This document shows, piece by piece, positions 10,165 to 20,427 of a stretch of 64,000 bases of DNA. Below the pieces are notes generated by a model. That model searched no databases. It had not been told where the DNA came from and saw only the letters and a list, made by a program, of their open reading frames with translations. Every line of letters starts with the position of its first letter. Within the stretch, counting starts at the first letter, position 1. Source of the DNA: Saccharum officinarum. Lineage: Eukaryota > Streptophyta > Magnoliopsida > Poales > Poaceae. The stretch is from the NCBI GenBank assembly GCA_020631735.1, contig CM036162.1, positions 89,948,401 through 90,012,400 of the forward strand. Direction: 5' to 3'. The translations under genes were made by a program, and so were the position numbers.

Positions 10165-13100
10165 CTACCTTCTCCCGCCGCGCTTTCCCGTTCCCGACGA
10201 CTTCTCCGATCTGCTGTTCGTCTTGGCCCTCTTGGGCGGTGGCGGCGTGGCTGGTGCCGGGCCTCGTTTCTGCGGCCGCCCGTCGCCTCTCTTTGTCCCG
10301 GCAGCCCTGCCGCCCCTCCTGGATCCACCGCGCCCGGGGCCCTCCTTCCGGCCGGTTCCTCTCTTCCGGGTAGTTGTCGTCTGCTGCTCCATCGCCGCCG
10401 ACCGCTTTCGCGTCGTCCCCAGCTGGGACCCCGACCCCCGCTTCCTGGGGGGCGACTGGTTCAGGCGCTTCAGGAAGTCCACGGCGTTCCTCTTCTTGGC
10501 GAGCCCGCCGGCGCCCTTCCTCGACCCGTCCGCATCGTCTGCCGCCTTCGCCAGATTCCGGCCAGGACCCGCCGAGTTCTTGCCACCGCGGCTCTTCTTC
10601 GTCCTCACTCCCCACGCCTTGTCTTTGATCGCCGCAGCCACGGATTTCTTCTCGTCCTCGCTCTCTTCCTCCGTCGCCGCCGCCTCGGCCTCACCCTTCA
10701 TCGTGCTCTCCTCCTTTCTCGCCGCGGACGCCGCGGCCTTCGCGATGGAGCTCCGCTTGCGGCACACGATCAGCGGCTTCTTCCCCTTCTCGATCAGCGA
10801 ACCGACAATGTCAGCGCCCGCCGGCGCCGCCACAGCCACGTGCTCCTGCTTCGGCTCGTGGAGCACCGCCGACGCGTGCCTGGTGACGAGCGCGCCGGCC
10901 TCGACGGCCGCCGTGTGCTCGAGGGTGCCACGCGGGAAGAAGACCACGGCGTTCGTGCAGAGCAGCAGCAGGTCGCGGTAGAGCTCGCGCTCGGGGAAGA
11001 GGTGGTCATCGTCGGCGCGCGAGGCCGCCGCCGACGCGTCCAGCCGACGGCGCACGCTCTCCAGGTCCACGTGGCGCCTGATCGTGGCCCGGTACGCGGC
11101 GGACTCCTGCAATGGATTGACCAGGACATAAATAAAAAAAGCCAGTAAATAATTGGGAAAGAAAAAAGAAAATAAAAGGGACAAAAAAAAATCTGCGCAT
11201 CGTCTTAGCTACAAGGCACCCGGGCCCCGGCCACATATGATTGATTGCAACTGTGCACCCAACTTGGCCGTGCTAGAATGCACCGAGCAAAAAGATGGTA
11301 AACATAGCTTTCGTCACCAAGAAATTGAATTTTTCACGCGGTTACGATACTAGTACAAGAGATTCGCCGTATTTTATCGAAAGACCTTTGAAACTAGTAA
11401 GAAATTAAAGAGTCATATACGGCCATTATTGTGCGAATCAGAAAAAAATATGAAGCTTTTCCATGCTTCATCCCAAGCTCCATACGGTGCTACTGCTACA
11501 CTGCATGTGCAACCTGAAGTCATCCTACTCACGGAGGCAGCCATATGCCATTTCGCAAAATCAGGTAGCTCACGGATTTAGGGCTTCTAATCACAGGTCA
11601 TCGGTGCATGCTACGTGCACGCCAAATCTTATCCAATATTTCCACAACCAGGAGACCCGGGCCTTGTTTACATGCATAAATTTTTTTCTCTATCTGTCAC
11701 ATCAATCTTTAGATCGTGCATGAAGCAGTAAATGTAGGTAAAAAAATTAATTACGTTTAATTGAAAATCACGAGATGAATCTTTTAAGTCCAGTTAGTCG
11801 ACAATATTTATCAAATAAGACGAAAGTTGTACTATTCATCAGTTTGTAATTTTTTTCAATCTAAACGAGGCCCCGTTAATCAAGGGTGGGAGTGGGACCC
11901 GAACCCTGACATGTCACCAGGTTTTTGGAAAGATTCATGTTACCAGGTTTTAAAGCTTTCACACCTTGCTAATACGTGGCCTGTTCGCTCGAACTACTCT
12001 AGCGGTGTTTTTTTTATGAATGAACCATGTTTTTCTGTCAAAATAAATGAACATGTTTTTCTCTCAGTAAATGAAATCAGCGTAATCCAAATTTCAGCGA
12101 AGCCAACAAGGGAATGAAAAGGACGACTACGAAAGTTTTTCTTCGCAAGTAGCTGAAATTACTGTAGCTTCATATAGACTAACTAGGCTCAAATTCGTCC
12201 GACATTTACAGACTAGCAATTAACCTACGTTTAATGGCATGCGTCGAAAGATGATATGAATGTGAAGAGGAAATAGTTGGGAAAGTGAACGCGGCCTAAT
12301 TACCGGGGCACCTACCTCGCTGTCGTGCTCGCGTAGCCGCTGCAGCACCGAACCCAGCTTGGCCGAGACCGCGTCGACCAGGGAGGCGAGCGGAGGGGAC
12401 CGGGCGGGCGGTGGGCGGGCCGCGGACGCCGCCTCCTCCTCCTCCTCCTCGTCAGCCTTCTCGCTTCCGCGGCGGCGGCGGCACAGGCTCGCCGAGCTCC
12501 GCACGTCGCTGCTCTCCTTGGACGCCGCCGCCGACTCAACGGAGGCATCCTGGTTCGCAACCTCCTGCTCTTTGGCGCCGCCGCCGCCGCCCTGGTGGCC
12601 GGGGGGCTTGGGGGGCTTCAGATCTGTGGAGTTCGACTCCCTGCACGACCGCCCGGGCTCCTCGCTGGGGGAGGAGAGCCGGTCGTTGACGCTCACCTCG
12701 TCCGGCTTAGCCTCGCCGGAGACGCTCCGCTCCCGCTCCTCTCTCAGCCGTTTCACTTTCGACTGCAGCGACCTGCACGAATAAAAATTCGATTTGTAAT
12801 TCTCCATTAAAATAAATCCCCACCGAGCGATCGCCATCAAACGGTAAGGAAAACGGGCGAGGGTTTTCAAAAGGTAGTTTTTCTTGTTTGGATTTTTCTT
12901 CTCTCTCCGGATTCCATACCCGATGGAGAGATCGCATCGCTCGACGTCGCGCCGGAGCTCGGCGACGCGCAGCCGCCGGAGCTCGTCCACCCACCCCTCG
13001 GCAGCGGAGGCGTCGGGGTCCACCTCGGCCTCGGCCTCGGCCTCCTCCCCGCCGCTGCCGACGGTGGAGAAGCGGCGGCGGAGGTGGCGGAAGCGAAGGC

Positions 13101-13314
13101 GGCAGCTGTGCGGCGTGAGGCCGAGCCGGGCCGCCACGGGGCTCCGTGTCTGCACCTCCATGGCCACCGAGTCCCAGCTCGCCGTGCCGTGCCGGGTCAC
13201 AGCGCACGCCAGGAGCAGCTCCTCCAGCGTTCCCCAGATCTCCCCGCCCTTCACGGCTGCCGCCGTCGCCTCCGACTCCGGCGACACGTCGGTGCCGTCC
13301 GACCCGTCCGCCAT
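10165..13314 (-). CDS. SANT/Myb-bromodomain nuclear protein, three coding exons
   Basis: Minus-strand exons are 13314-12920, 12772-12316 and 11106-10165. The GT..AG junctions keep the frame and give 597 residues ending at TAG 10165. Residues about 25-80 form a SANT/Myb-like domain (IWGTLEELLLACAV, ASWDSVAMEV). A charged coiled-coil region with polyglutamate follows. A bromodomain lies around 285-385 (HVDLESVRRRLDAS, ELYRDLLLLCTNAVVFFPRG), and the long basic tail is rich in Lys, Arg and Gly, as in nuclear proteins. This layout matches the plant DNA-binding bromodomain family with an N-terminal Myb domain. The position where most bromodomains have the acetyl-lysine-contacting Asn (NxxxYN) is Phe here (NAVVFF). 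The frame is also open upstream to an ATG at 13428, but the ATG at 13314 gives the usual N-terminus. Intron 2 (11107-12315) contains two MITEs. Confidence 0.85.
11660..11873. mobile_element. Tourist-like MITE in intron 2 of the SANT-bromodomain gene
   Basis: The left end GGGCCTTGTTTA pairs with CTAAACGAGGCCCC at the right. The interior contains TCACGAGATGAATCTTTTAAG and TATCAAATAAGACGAAAG, shared with the other family members in the window. Confidence 0.6.
11978..12112. mobile_element. Short MITE with GGCCTGTTCGCT-type ends
   Basis: The left end GGCCTGTTCGCT pairs imperfectly with AGCGAAGCCAACAAGGG at the right. Inside are TATGAATGAACCATGTTTTTC and a similar AATGAACATGTTTTTC. It lies in intron 2 of the minus-strand gene. 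The same family seems present at 14146-14275 and 31942-32036. Confidence 0.4.
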
Positions 13315-14145
13315 CCTTCCTGCGTTCTCGCCCGTGAGGCAGTGGAGGTGTGGTCTCAGGCTCTCAGCCCCGCCCTGGCCGTTGCCCTTGCCTCCGTTGC
13401 TTTTCCCCGTCGCTTTTTCCTTCCTCATCCCGGTTTGATTTTTATCGGTAAAGAAGAAGGCATGGTGGTCATGGCAATCAACCATTCAGCCGAGCCCCGC
13501 GCGGCCGCGCGCACCCCGGCGCCTGCGTTAATTTCTCAGTTACCTAGGGGTTTTTCTGTAAGAAAAATTCAAAGTGGGCCCACCTGCGGCAATTTCTTGT
13601 GCAATGACCGTGTTACCCCTGGTCAGTGGTCAGCTACCACCAGCCTACCACGTGTGTGCTCGTTTTTGCTCGGCAAAGCACAAGCTACACGACTGCACTA
13701 CGCAACAGAATAAACTGATGGTCTGATGGAGCTAAGCCAAGTCCAAAACATCCAAGATTCAATCAGTGGGAATAGCTTGATCCGGAAGGTAAATCCTGCT
13801 AAGTTGCGAGTTTAGCCTGGTAATTTTATAAATTTTAGGCTGCTTCTACAAATCAATTGCAAAATATCATTTTTTATAAGCAAGTTTAAAAAGATGCCTA
13901 TTTATTTCAAAAAAGAAAACGGCTTTTAAAATTAGTTTCCAGAGTTTTTAGATAGCTTTGTATGAGTGTGTGACAAACAAGTTTCTCGCAAAAGAAGTAT
14001 AAACAACCAGGCCCTATTTCGTGGCCTATCTTCTGGGGCTTAATTGATCCGGCGGAGGGAAAGTGTTAACTGTTTTAATTGAAATGATGAATCAGCTCGA
14101 CTCTAGGTGTCAACCAGGCCCTATTTCGTTGCCGCGCAGTGCCGG
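13315..14145. other. Upstream region of the SANT-bromodomain gene and intergenic DNA
   Basis: This holds the putative promoter and 5' leader of the minus-strand gene (13315 to about 13700, GC-rich near the start codon). The rest is AT-rich sequence with CCAGGCCCTATTTCGT at about 14010 and again at 14117, a direct repeat. I see no gene. Confidence 0.4.
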
Positions 14146-14275
14146 TAGCTTGTTCGGCTGGAGCCAGGAGCGCTTTTCAGCATCAGTCACCAGCTACCTG
14201 TCAGCCAACAGTATTTTTCTCTCATAACAAATCAGCACCAGCCGCCAGCCACCCGCCAGCAATAGTTGATACGGA
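14146..14275. mobile_element. MITE-like fragment (TGTTCGGCTGG family)
   Basis: AGCTTGTTCGGCTGG at the left and a run of CAGCACCAGCCGCCAGCC at the right, with the internal word CAGTATTTTTCTCTCATAACA, resemble the short MITE at 31942. The terminal repeats are degraded and the limits approximate. Confidence 0.3.
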
Positions 14276-14875
14276 CTTTAATTATTGTATAGAGTAATAA
14301 TAATTGTATTTTGTCAGTTGCATTTTTTAAGTAACGTAGGTAAGACAAATTCTTGGCTTGATAATTTTCCTATAGGTGTCATGATTTGGAGTCGTTTGTT
14401 ATGAAGGTATTGGTGAAACTATTTTTTAAGGAGAGAGGAGCATAAGTACCCGTTTTCTCCTTTTTGAACACATTCTTGTCTTTTGTATTTTTCTGTGTAA
14501 TTTGAGAATGTTAAGTATGTGGCTTTAGCAAAAGGAATATGATAATATTAATGCATGTAAGGTTTAGCTTTATCTTTTTTTAATTTGAAATTTTAAGAGA
14601 ATTTGTAGCATACAAAGTTGTATCTTTCTTTTGGCTCGAGGGGCGCACAATTTGACCATTTGGTTTAGAATTAGATTTATTGGAAAGATTATACCTTTAG
14701 AGTGAGCGTTCATCTATATATGTGTGTTTATATTATGAAATAGAAAGCAAAACTAAAAAATAAGGATTATTTTTTAATATTGTTTCGTATGAAAGGAAAA
14801 TTTATATCAAAGTTGTAGAACTCGATGAGATCTAAAACTTTGTAGTTGACAATTTTTTTATTTGAGATCATTTAA

Positions 14876-15116
14876 GGTCTTGTTTAGATGCCATCCAAAT
14901 TCCAAATTTTTCACTCTTTCTCCATCACATCCATTTTTAGCGGCTTGCATGGGGTATTAAATGTAGGTAAAAAAATAACTAATTATACAGTTTTATTGGA
15001 AAATCACGAGATGAATCTTTTGAGCCTAGTTGGTCCACGATTGGACAATATTTGTTAAATAAGACAAAAATGGTACTATTTATCGGGTTTAAATTTTTTG
15101 CAAAGTGAACAAGACC
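14876..15116. mobile_element. Tourist-like MITE with TAA target duplication
   Basis: GGTCTTGTTTAGATG at 14876 pairs with AAGTGAACAAGACC ending at 15116. TAA flanks it on both sides (14873-14875 and 15117-15119). The interior shares GGTAAAAAAATAACTAATT and CACGAGATGAATCTTTTGAG with sister copies. This is the best-defined member of the family in the window. Confidence 0.75.
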
Positions 15117-15119
15117 TAA

Positions 15120-15396
15120 CTATGCAAAAATGCGTTTTAAGTCTGTTAAACAAACACATTTGGCTACATCAATGATCCATACCATCCAAACCATGGCCTC
15201 CTATTGGCTGAGCCTGAGGGTGAGGTGCCGTGCTCCTATTGGGTGCCTTGACGTGGCCTCGAGGTGGGCATCGGATGCCGTCTGGAGGCCGCACTCCGAA
15301 AATGTCTCGCGGCATGCACGGGCTCCGTCGATGCAACTATGGGTTGCGTGGTGGGAAGAGTTAGCTCATATTTAATCAAATTTCTAGTGAATAATA
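15120..15396. other. Intergenic segment with no recognisable gene
   Basis: A 246-base open frame (15130-15375, + strand) lies in GC-rich sequence of the kind often found in MITE ends. It shows no domain that I recognise and is probably fortuitous. Confidence 0.3.
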
Positions 15397-15654
15397 CTTC
15401 TTCCGTCTAAGAAAATATGTAAATCTCGTTTTCTGAGAAGTCAAATATTCTTAATTTTGACTGAATATATATGACAAAGTATTAATGTTCATAATACGTA
15501 ATAAGTATCATTAGATTAATTATAGAATATATTTTCATAATAAACCTAATTGAAGATATAAATGTAGATAATATCTTTTAGAAACTTAGTCAAACTTAAG
15601 ATTCTGTTGACTCCTCGTAAAACAAGATTTACATATTTTTTTAGACGGATGGAG
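15397..15654. mobile_element. Stowaway MITE with TA target
   Basis: The left end CTTCTTCCGTCTAAGAAAATATG and the complement of the right end, CTCCATCCGTCTAAAAAAATATG, match over about 23 bases. TA flanks both sides (15395-15396, 15655-15656). This is the classic Stowaway (Tc1/mariner) arrangement. Confidence 0.8.
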
Positions 15655-15656
15655 TA

Positions 15657-16462
15657 TTCACATTTATAGCTTTAAATTAATTTATTATAAAAATACATTT
15701 CGTAATTAATCTAATAGTATTTATTTGGTATTATAAATATTAATATTTTTTATCTATAGTTGGTCAAACTTGAATTGCATTCTTTCTAGAACGGGTAGTA
15801 CATGCTGAGCTGTTCTCGAGATCTGTGACAACCTTCTCTCTCCTCGTATTCACTTGTGCTAACTTTCTTTTTCCACCGTATTCTGCTTGTATTTTCCTTT
15901 TTCAACGTGTGCTGCCGCCCACCCTTGCGCTGCTGGCCCACCCACCCATGTGCTGCCACACACTTCTGTCAGCAACTGCTCACAGCATCACACCACTCCT
16001 TTGGTAACAGCTTAGTACACATATAAATATTCTCAATCTTCTATTACCAATCGAACACTGATCTTTTATTCTATTTTAATTTTTTCATTTGACGTACTTT
16101 TTTTTTCTTTTTTTGTTATTTCTAACTGCTTATTCCCACAGCATTTACAATATGCCTTTTTAATAGCTTACTCCTATATAAATATTTTAGCTTTATTTTC
16201 AGCATGCACAGTACTATGTTGGTTCCAGCCTTAATATTCTAGACTTTTGTTACAAACAATATATTGTCACAAAACACTATATGAAGGAACAAAAATAATC
16301 CGTTCCTATATTCGACTAATACAATCACTAACCCACTTGCTGCTGTTGAGTTATTGCTATCCCGGGCTTGCACCAATTATTTTTTTTGTTAACTCATTTT
16401 TATTTACTTTTCTCCGTGTTCTTCATCCGCTTTTACTAATCTTTATTTATTTACATTTCTCA
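15657..16462. other. AT-rich intergenic DNA, no gene seen
   Basis: This is AT-rich sequence with short C-rich patches (about 15830-16010) and poly-T tracts. I see no coding region, RNA gene or clear terminal repeats. Confidence 0.4.
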
Positions 16463-17165
16463 ATGATTGAGTAAGTATATCATTGTTTTTTATTTATTTC
16501 ACCCATTATATATTTTTCATAATTACTGTTTCCAACAACCGCAACACTTTTTATCGTACTCATTTCTTGATTTATTCCATGTACATCTTTCACACACCTT
16601 TCTAAGTGCATAAATCCTCTTCGCACTACTTCGCCCGTCTGTTGGCTGATCATACATGTAATCTGATGATAGTTTGGGCTTCACAAGGAATTATAAACTT
16701 TTTAGAAACAAGGTGCTTGGCCGATATCTTTCAGAACCCTCTTCGCACTATTTGCAATATCTCTCTCACACATTTTCACTTCTTTTTTATTTATTTCAAT
16801 GATTAAGTAAGTACATCATTGTTTTTCATTTATTTCACCCATTATATGTTTTTCATAATTACTGTTTCCAACATCCGCAACACTTTTTATTCTACCCATT
16901 TCTTGATTTATTTCATGTATATCTTTCACACGCCTTTCTAAGTACATAAACCCTCTTCGCACTGCTTCACCAGTCTACTGGCTGACCATACATGCAGTCT
17001 GATGATCATATAATTCGGGCCTGACACAAGGAATTATAAAACTTTTCCAAAACAATGTGCTTGGGCGAGAACCCTCTTCGCACTATTTGCAATATCTCTC
17101 CCACGTATTTTCACTTCTTTTTATTTATCTCAATGATTAAGTAAGTACGTCATTGTTTTTTCATT
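16463..17165. repeat. Tandem array, about 2.1 copies of a ~340 bp unit
   Basis: The marker TGATTGAGTAAGTATATCATTG near 16464 recurs with small changes near 16800 and 17141. Whole units follow the same order of words (ACTGTTTCCAACA, CTTTCACACACCTTTCTAAG, CCTCTTCGCACTAC, GGAATTATAAA, GCACTATTTGCAATATCTC). Units are about 336 and 341 bp, AT-rich and diverged by perhaps 8-10%. The array is noncoding. Confidence 0.8.
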
Positions 17166-18033
17166 GTATTCATTATAGCTTATTAAACTCATTTTTTTTA
17201 CTTCTTCGGAACTTTGTCGTTCAGATTGCAAGGTACTTCGTAGCCCTTCCAACCCTTCTTGCATCTCCGTTTCTTGTTTTGTCTTCAAAAGTCAAAACAT
17301 AATGTGAAGATGATTATTTCCTTAGCAAAATGTCCACTTTTATACATGTATTAAATGTACACTTTTATAAGATAGGCATTTTCATTTTCTTAGATATGCA
17401 TAAGACAAAAGATAGGTTCAAAGACGTCGCCGTTGCAGCCCTCACATGACTACAGTGTAAGCGGCAATTGTAAACGGATTTGGGTACTGTATGGACACCT
17501 AAAAGATATTCGATGTCACAAGATCTTCATGAATCATGAAGTTTAGCCATCTTAACTAGAAATTTTGGTCTTCAAGAAATTTTAACCTACTAGTCTGGCA
17601 CATTGTCTATTAACAAGAAGTGGAATAACAAAATGAAACTGTACAAATTTCTTTTCCGTTAATTGCCATTTTGTGATTCGGAGCAAAAATCTATGATTTT
17701 AGCCACTACAGAATAGTATATTTATATAAGTCAGGAGGACCATATTCAATTCAATTAACTGAAGCAACACTGCACCAGGAAATCCAATTGCAAAGAAATA
17801 GTGGCAATAGTTACAACAAATTCAGGATAAAACCACATTTCAGGATATCCATGCCATTTCAGGATAAAACCACATTATCTAGTGGCAATAGTTACTGTGT
17901 TCATCACACCAAATTCTCAGTGAGAGCACCAATCACTAAGCCACATGTGTAGCTAATAACATGAGTCAACAGCTACAGCATATATTACCACATATTGTAG
18001 TCTACTAGGCTTGTGAAAGGGTTTTCTAATATC
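17166..18033. other. Intergenic DNA, no gene seen
   Basis: This is AT-rich sequence. TTTCAGGATAAAACCACATT occurs at about 17820 and again at about 17858, with AGTGGCAATAGTTAC also repeated, giving a short local duplication. There are no convincing exons on either strand. Confidence 0.35.
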
Positions 18034-18268
18034 GAGGGTCTGTTTCGTTACAAATGTTAAAGTTTAACAAATACTGTAGCACTTTCGTCTTATTTGATAA
18101 AAAGCTTTTAATTTTGGACTAATTAGGCTTAATAGATTCGTCTCGTAAATTACTCTTAATCTGTGCCGATATGCATGTAATTAGTCTACATTTAGTACTT
18201 CATACATTTGCCGCAACATTAATGCGATGTGAGTTAAACTTTAACATTCATGAACCAATCACGGCCTG
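18034..18268. mobile_element. Tourist-like MITE, copy 1 of an adjacent pair
   Basis: The left end GGGTCTGTTTCG and right end near CCAATCACGGCC bound an interior with TTTGATAAAAAGC, AGATTCGTCTCGTAAATTAC and TTAGTACTTCATACATTTG. It is in the opposite orientation to the copy at 18338. The boundaries are approximate. Confidence 0.5.
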
Positions 18269-18337
18269 AACTGTGGGGCACTGCAAGAAGCGGCACAGTC
18301 CATCATCACTCTGCAGTACAACATATATTCAAATTAG

Positions 18338-18556
18338 ACGTTCATGAATGTTAAAGTTTAACTCACATCATATCAATATTACGGTAAATGCATGGAGTAC
18401 TAAATGTAGACTAATTGTATGCATATCGGCACAGATTATGAGTAATTTACGAGGCGAATCTATTAAGCCTAATTAGTCTAAAATTGGAAACTTTTTGTCA
18501 AATAAGACGAAAGTGCTATGATGTTTGTTAAACTTTAACACCTCTAACCAAACAGG
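18338..18556. mobile_element. Tourist-like MITE, copy 2 of an adjacent pair
   Basis: It shares GCATGGAGTACTAAATGTAG, ACGAGGCGAATCTATTAAG and TGTCAAATAAGACGAAAGTG with the element at 8845 and ends AACCAAACAGGTCG. Only about 70 bp separate it from the oppositely oriented copy on its left, so the pair could form a long hairpin. Confidence 0.5.
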
Positions 18557-18746
18557 TCGTTAGATAACAGAAAAGATGGTGTTTTCATACAATGCATGCA
18601 CTAAATTTCAGATTGATGTTAACGCTCATTAACTTTTGATATCAAGACAATGGAATTACTACAATATGCAAAACAAGTTAGCTAAGCTCTAGTATTGCTT
18701 ATAGTGTTGAAAACTATACATGTATAAAAAGTAGAGGTATTTTTAC

Positions 18747-18904
18747 ATGGGCAACTGACAGCCTTGTGCTATTTCAGCATAGAAATCATGAAGAGCATCG
18801 AACCCATGTGAAAACATGGATATAGCTCCATCGAAGTCCCTCAAACAACCGGCGGATAAAGCCTTTTCAACATTGAAATCTTTCGCTTTACCTTGAAAGA
18901 GTTC
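18747..18904 (-). pseudogene. Orphan exon of an EMB8-like alpha/beta-hydrolase
   Basis: On the minus strand TTATTTCAG precedes 18904 and GTAAAA follows 18747, so the 158 bases look like a complete internal exon. The frame reads ELFQGKAKDFNVEKALSAG, then CLRDFDGAISMFSHGF and FYAEIAQGCQLP without a stop. The pattern of a xRDFDxAI motif followed by GFxxxxDFYAE resembles the region just before the last strand of the hydrolase core in plant embryogenesis-associated EMB8-like proteins. An LTR retrotransposon starts only 24 bp upstream of the exon (18928), and I found no neighbouring exons within the window. It is therefore probably the remnant of a gene cut by the insertion, or a transposed fragment. 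The assignment comes from memory of the family and needs a database search. Confidence 0.5.
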
Positions 18905-18927
18905 CTGAAATAATACATCAACAGCTG

Positions 18928-20003
18928 TGTCGGTACCAACAGTATGGGGGTACCCACATCATCGATAATAAAAAAACAAAACGACTAAGCCACAGTAAAA
19001 CGCAGCCCACCTCAAAACCGCACGTCAGGTCCGTCTCGTACGAGGCCGGCTCGACGGAGCGCCTCGACCGCGCTCCGGCTCCGACTCGTACGAGGCACCC
19101 TCGACGTGAACGCCTTGACCACACTCCGACTTGCATGAGGCCCAACGGAAAAATCTCTGACTCGCGTGACCCCGGGTCGGGCGCTCGACCCCCTCACTTC
19201 ACCTACCCCAGGACAAAAGTCAGAGCATTTAATGAGATTACCTACTACCACCAATTGATATGGTCGCAACCAGGATCGACGGTGAGCAATGCCGGTGTCA
19301 GCCTTCACTGTTTTACTGCCCATCCCGGGATGGGAGGTGAAAGCTATCACTATACACACCTTACCGTACACTGTTTACCGACGATCACCCTCGAGGGAGG
19401 ATACGACAAGACCCGTATTCCACAATCTCGGGGATTCGGCCTTATCCGTTCGACCTCGACCCGGCCTCGACCCGGCCTCGACGCCCAGCACAGTTTGATA
19501 GGGAGGGAAGGCCGGCATGGCACGGTGCTCCGGGTCATTTCGTCATCTCATCCCTGACGTCACCATCGTGTCTAGGGACGGCCGACCATTTCTAGGGCAC
19601 GTCGCAACAGTCACCTCAATAGGGATCGACAAAATATCGTCTCAAGGCTTCCCGGTACCCTAGCCTCCTCCGACCCTATAAAAAGGGTAGGCCAGGACCC
19701 TACGAAGACAAACAGACAACAGGCAAGACACAAGATAGAGATCAACATCTCAAGCAATCATCCTTATACTCTTTTTCCTCTCTTTGAGACTTGGGCTCAT
19801 TGCCCTCTCTCGCAAGCTTGTAACCCCTACACAAGCACCTCGGTGCAAGAAAATACAAAACTCTCTCCCTCCGCTGGACGTAGGGCCTTCTTCGGCCCGA
19901 ACCAGGATAAACCCCCGTGTGTTCTCCTTGCATCACCATCCAGGATAGGGACACGCAACATTTACTAGTCGGTTTAGGACCCCCTCGAAACCGGACACCG
20001 ACA
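18928..20003 (+). repeat. 5' LTR (1076 bp) of the Tat element, followed by the primer-binding site
   Basis: It starts TGTCGGTACC and ends GGACACCGACA, directly followed by GTTGGCGCGCTAGGTAGGGG, the usual primer-binding junction for this type. A likely promoter lies near 19676 (CCCTATAAAAAGGG), followed by a C/A-rich R-U5 region. Confidence 0.85.
19675..19688 (+). promoter_or_regulatory. TATA box of the LTR promoter
   Basis: CCCTATAAAAAGGG lies about 325 bp before the LTR end, at the expected place for the LTR promoter. Transcription would start some 30 bp downstream. Confidence 0.6.
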
Positions 20004-20427
20004 GTTGGCGCGCTAGGTAGGGGATCGCTGCGTGCCAACGTCGCTTTCCCGCCTTTCTTCCTGGATGGTTGATCCCGAACGCCCTATCCCGTTGGCCATG
20101 GTGATCTGGTTCGGGAGTCTGGAGTTTATGTCGCTTGGCTATGGCTACGATATGGTCCTCCTCCCGCCCAGGCACCCAACCGACGAGGATTACGAGCTCT
20201 CCTAGCCTAGGGGAGCGATCCGCCGGTACCGTCGCTCCAGGCAGGCACGAGCCGCCCGACGACGACGAGCCCGGCGCAACCACCGTCTTCGCCTCACGGA
20301 GGGTGATGGGATTCCCCGATTCGGCGCCTCTCAACCAGACACCAGCCTAGATTTCCTCGTTGAGGGTCTAGGTAGGATGATCTTAGCTGAGGGTATGATG
20401 CCGATGAAGAACTCCGCTGCTCCCCCG

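Noticed and set aside
10076..11148. Long + strand frames of 301 and 345 residues
   Set aside because: They are antisense to the GC-rich third exon of the bromodomain gene, low in complexity, with no domain.
12220..13485. Single 421-residue open frame on the minus strand
   Set aside because: It reads through intron 1 of the SANT-bromodomain gene. Consensus splice sites at 12920/12772 and 12316 give a better protein, and the read-through part has no similarity to the family.
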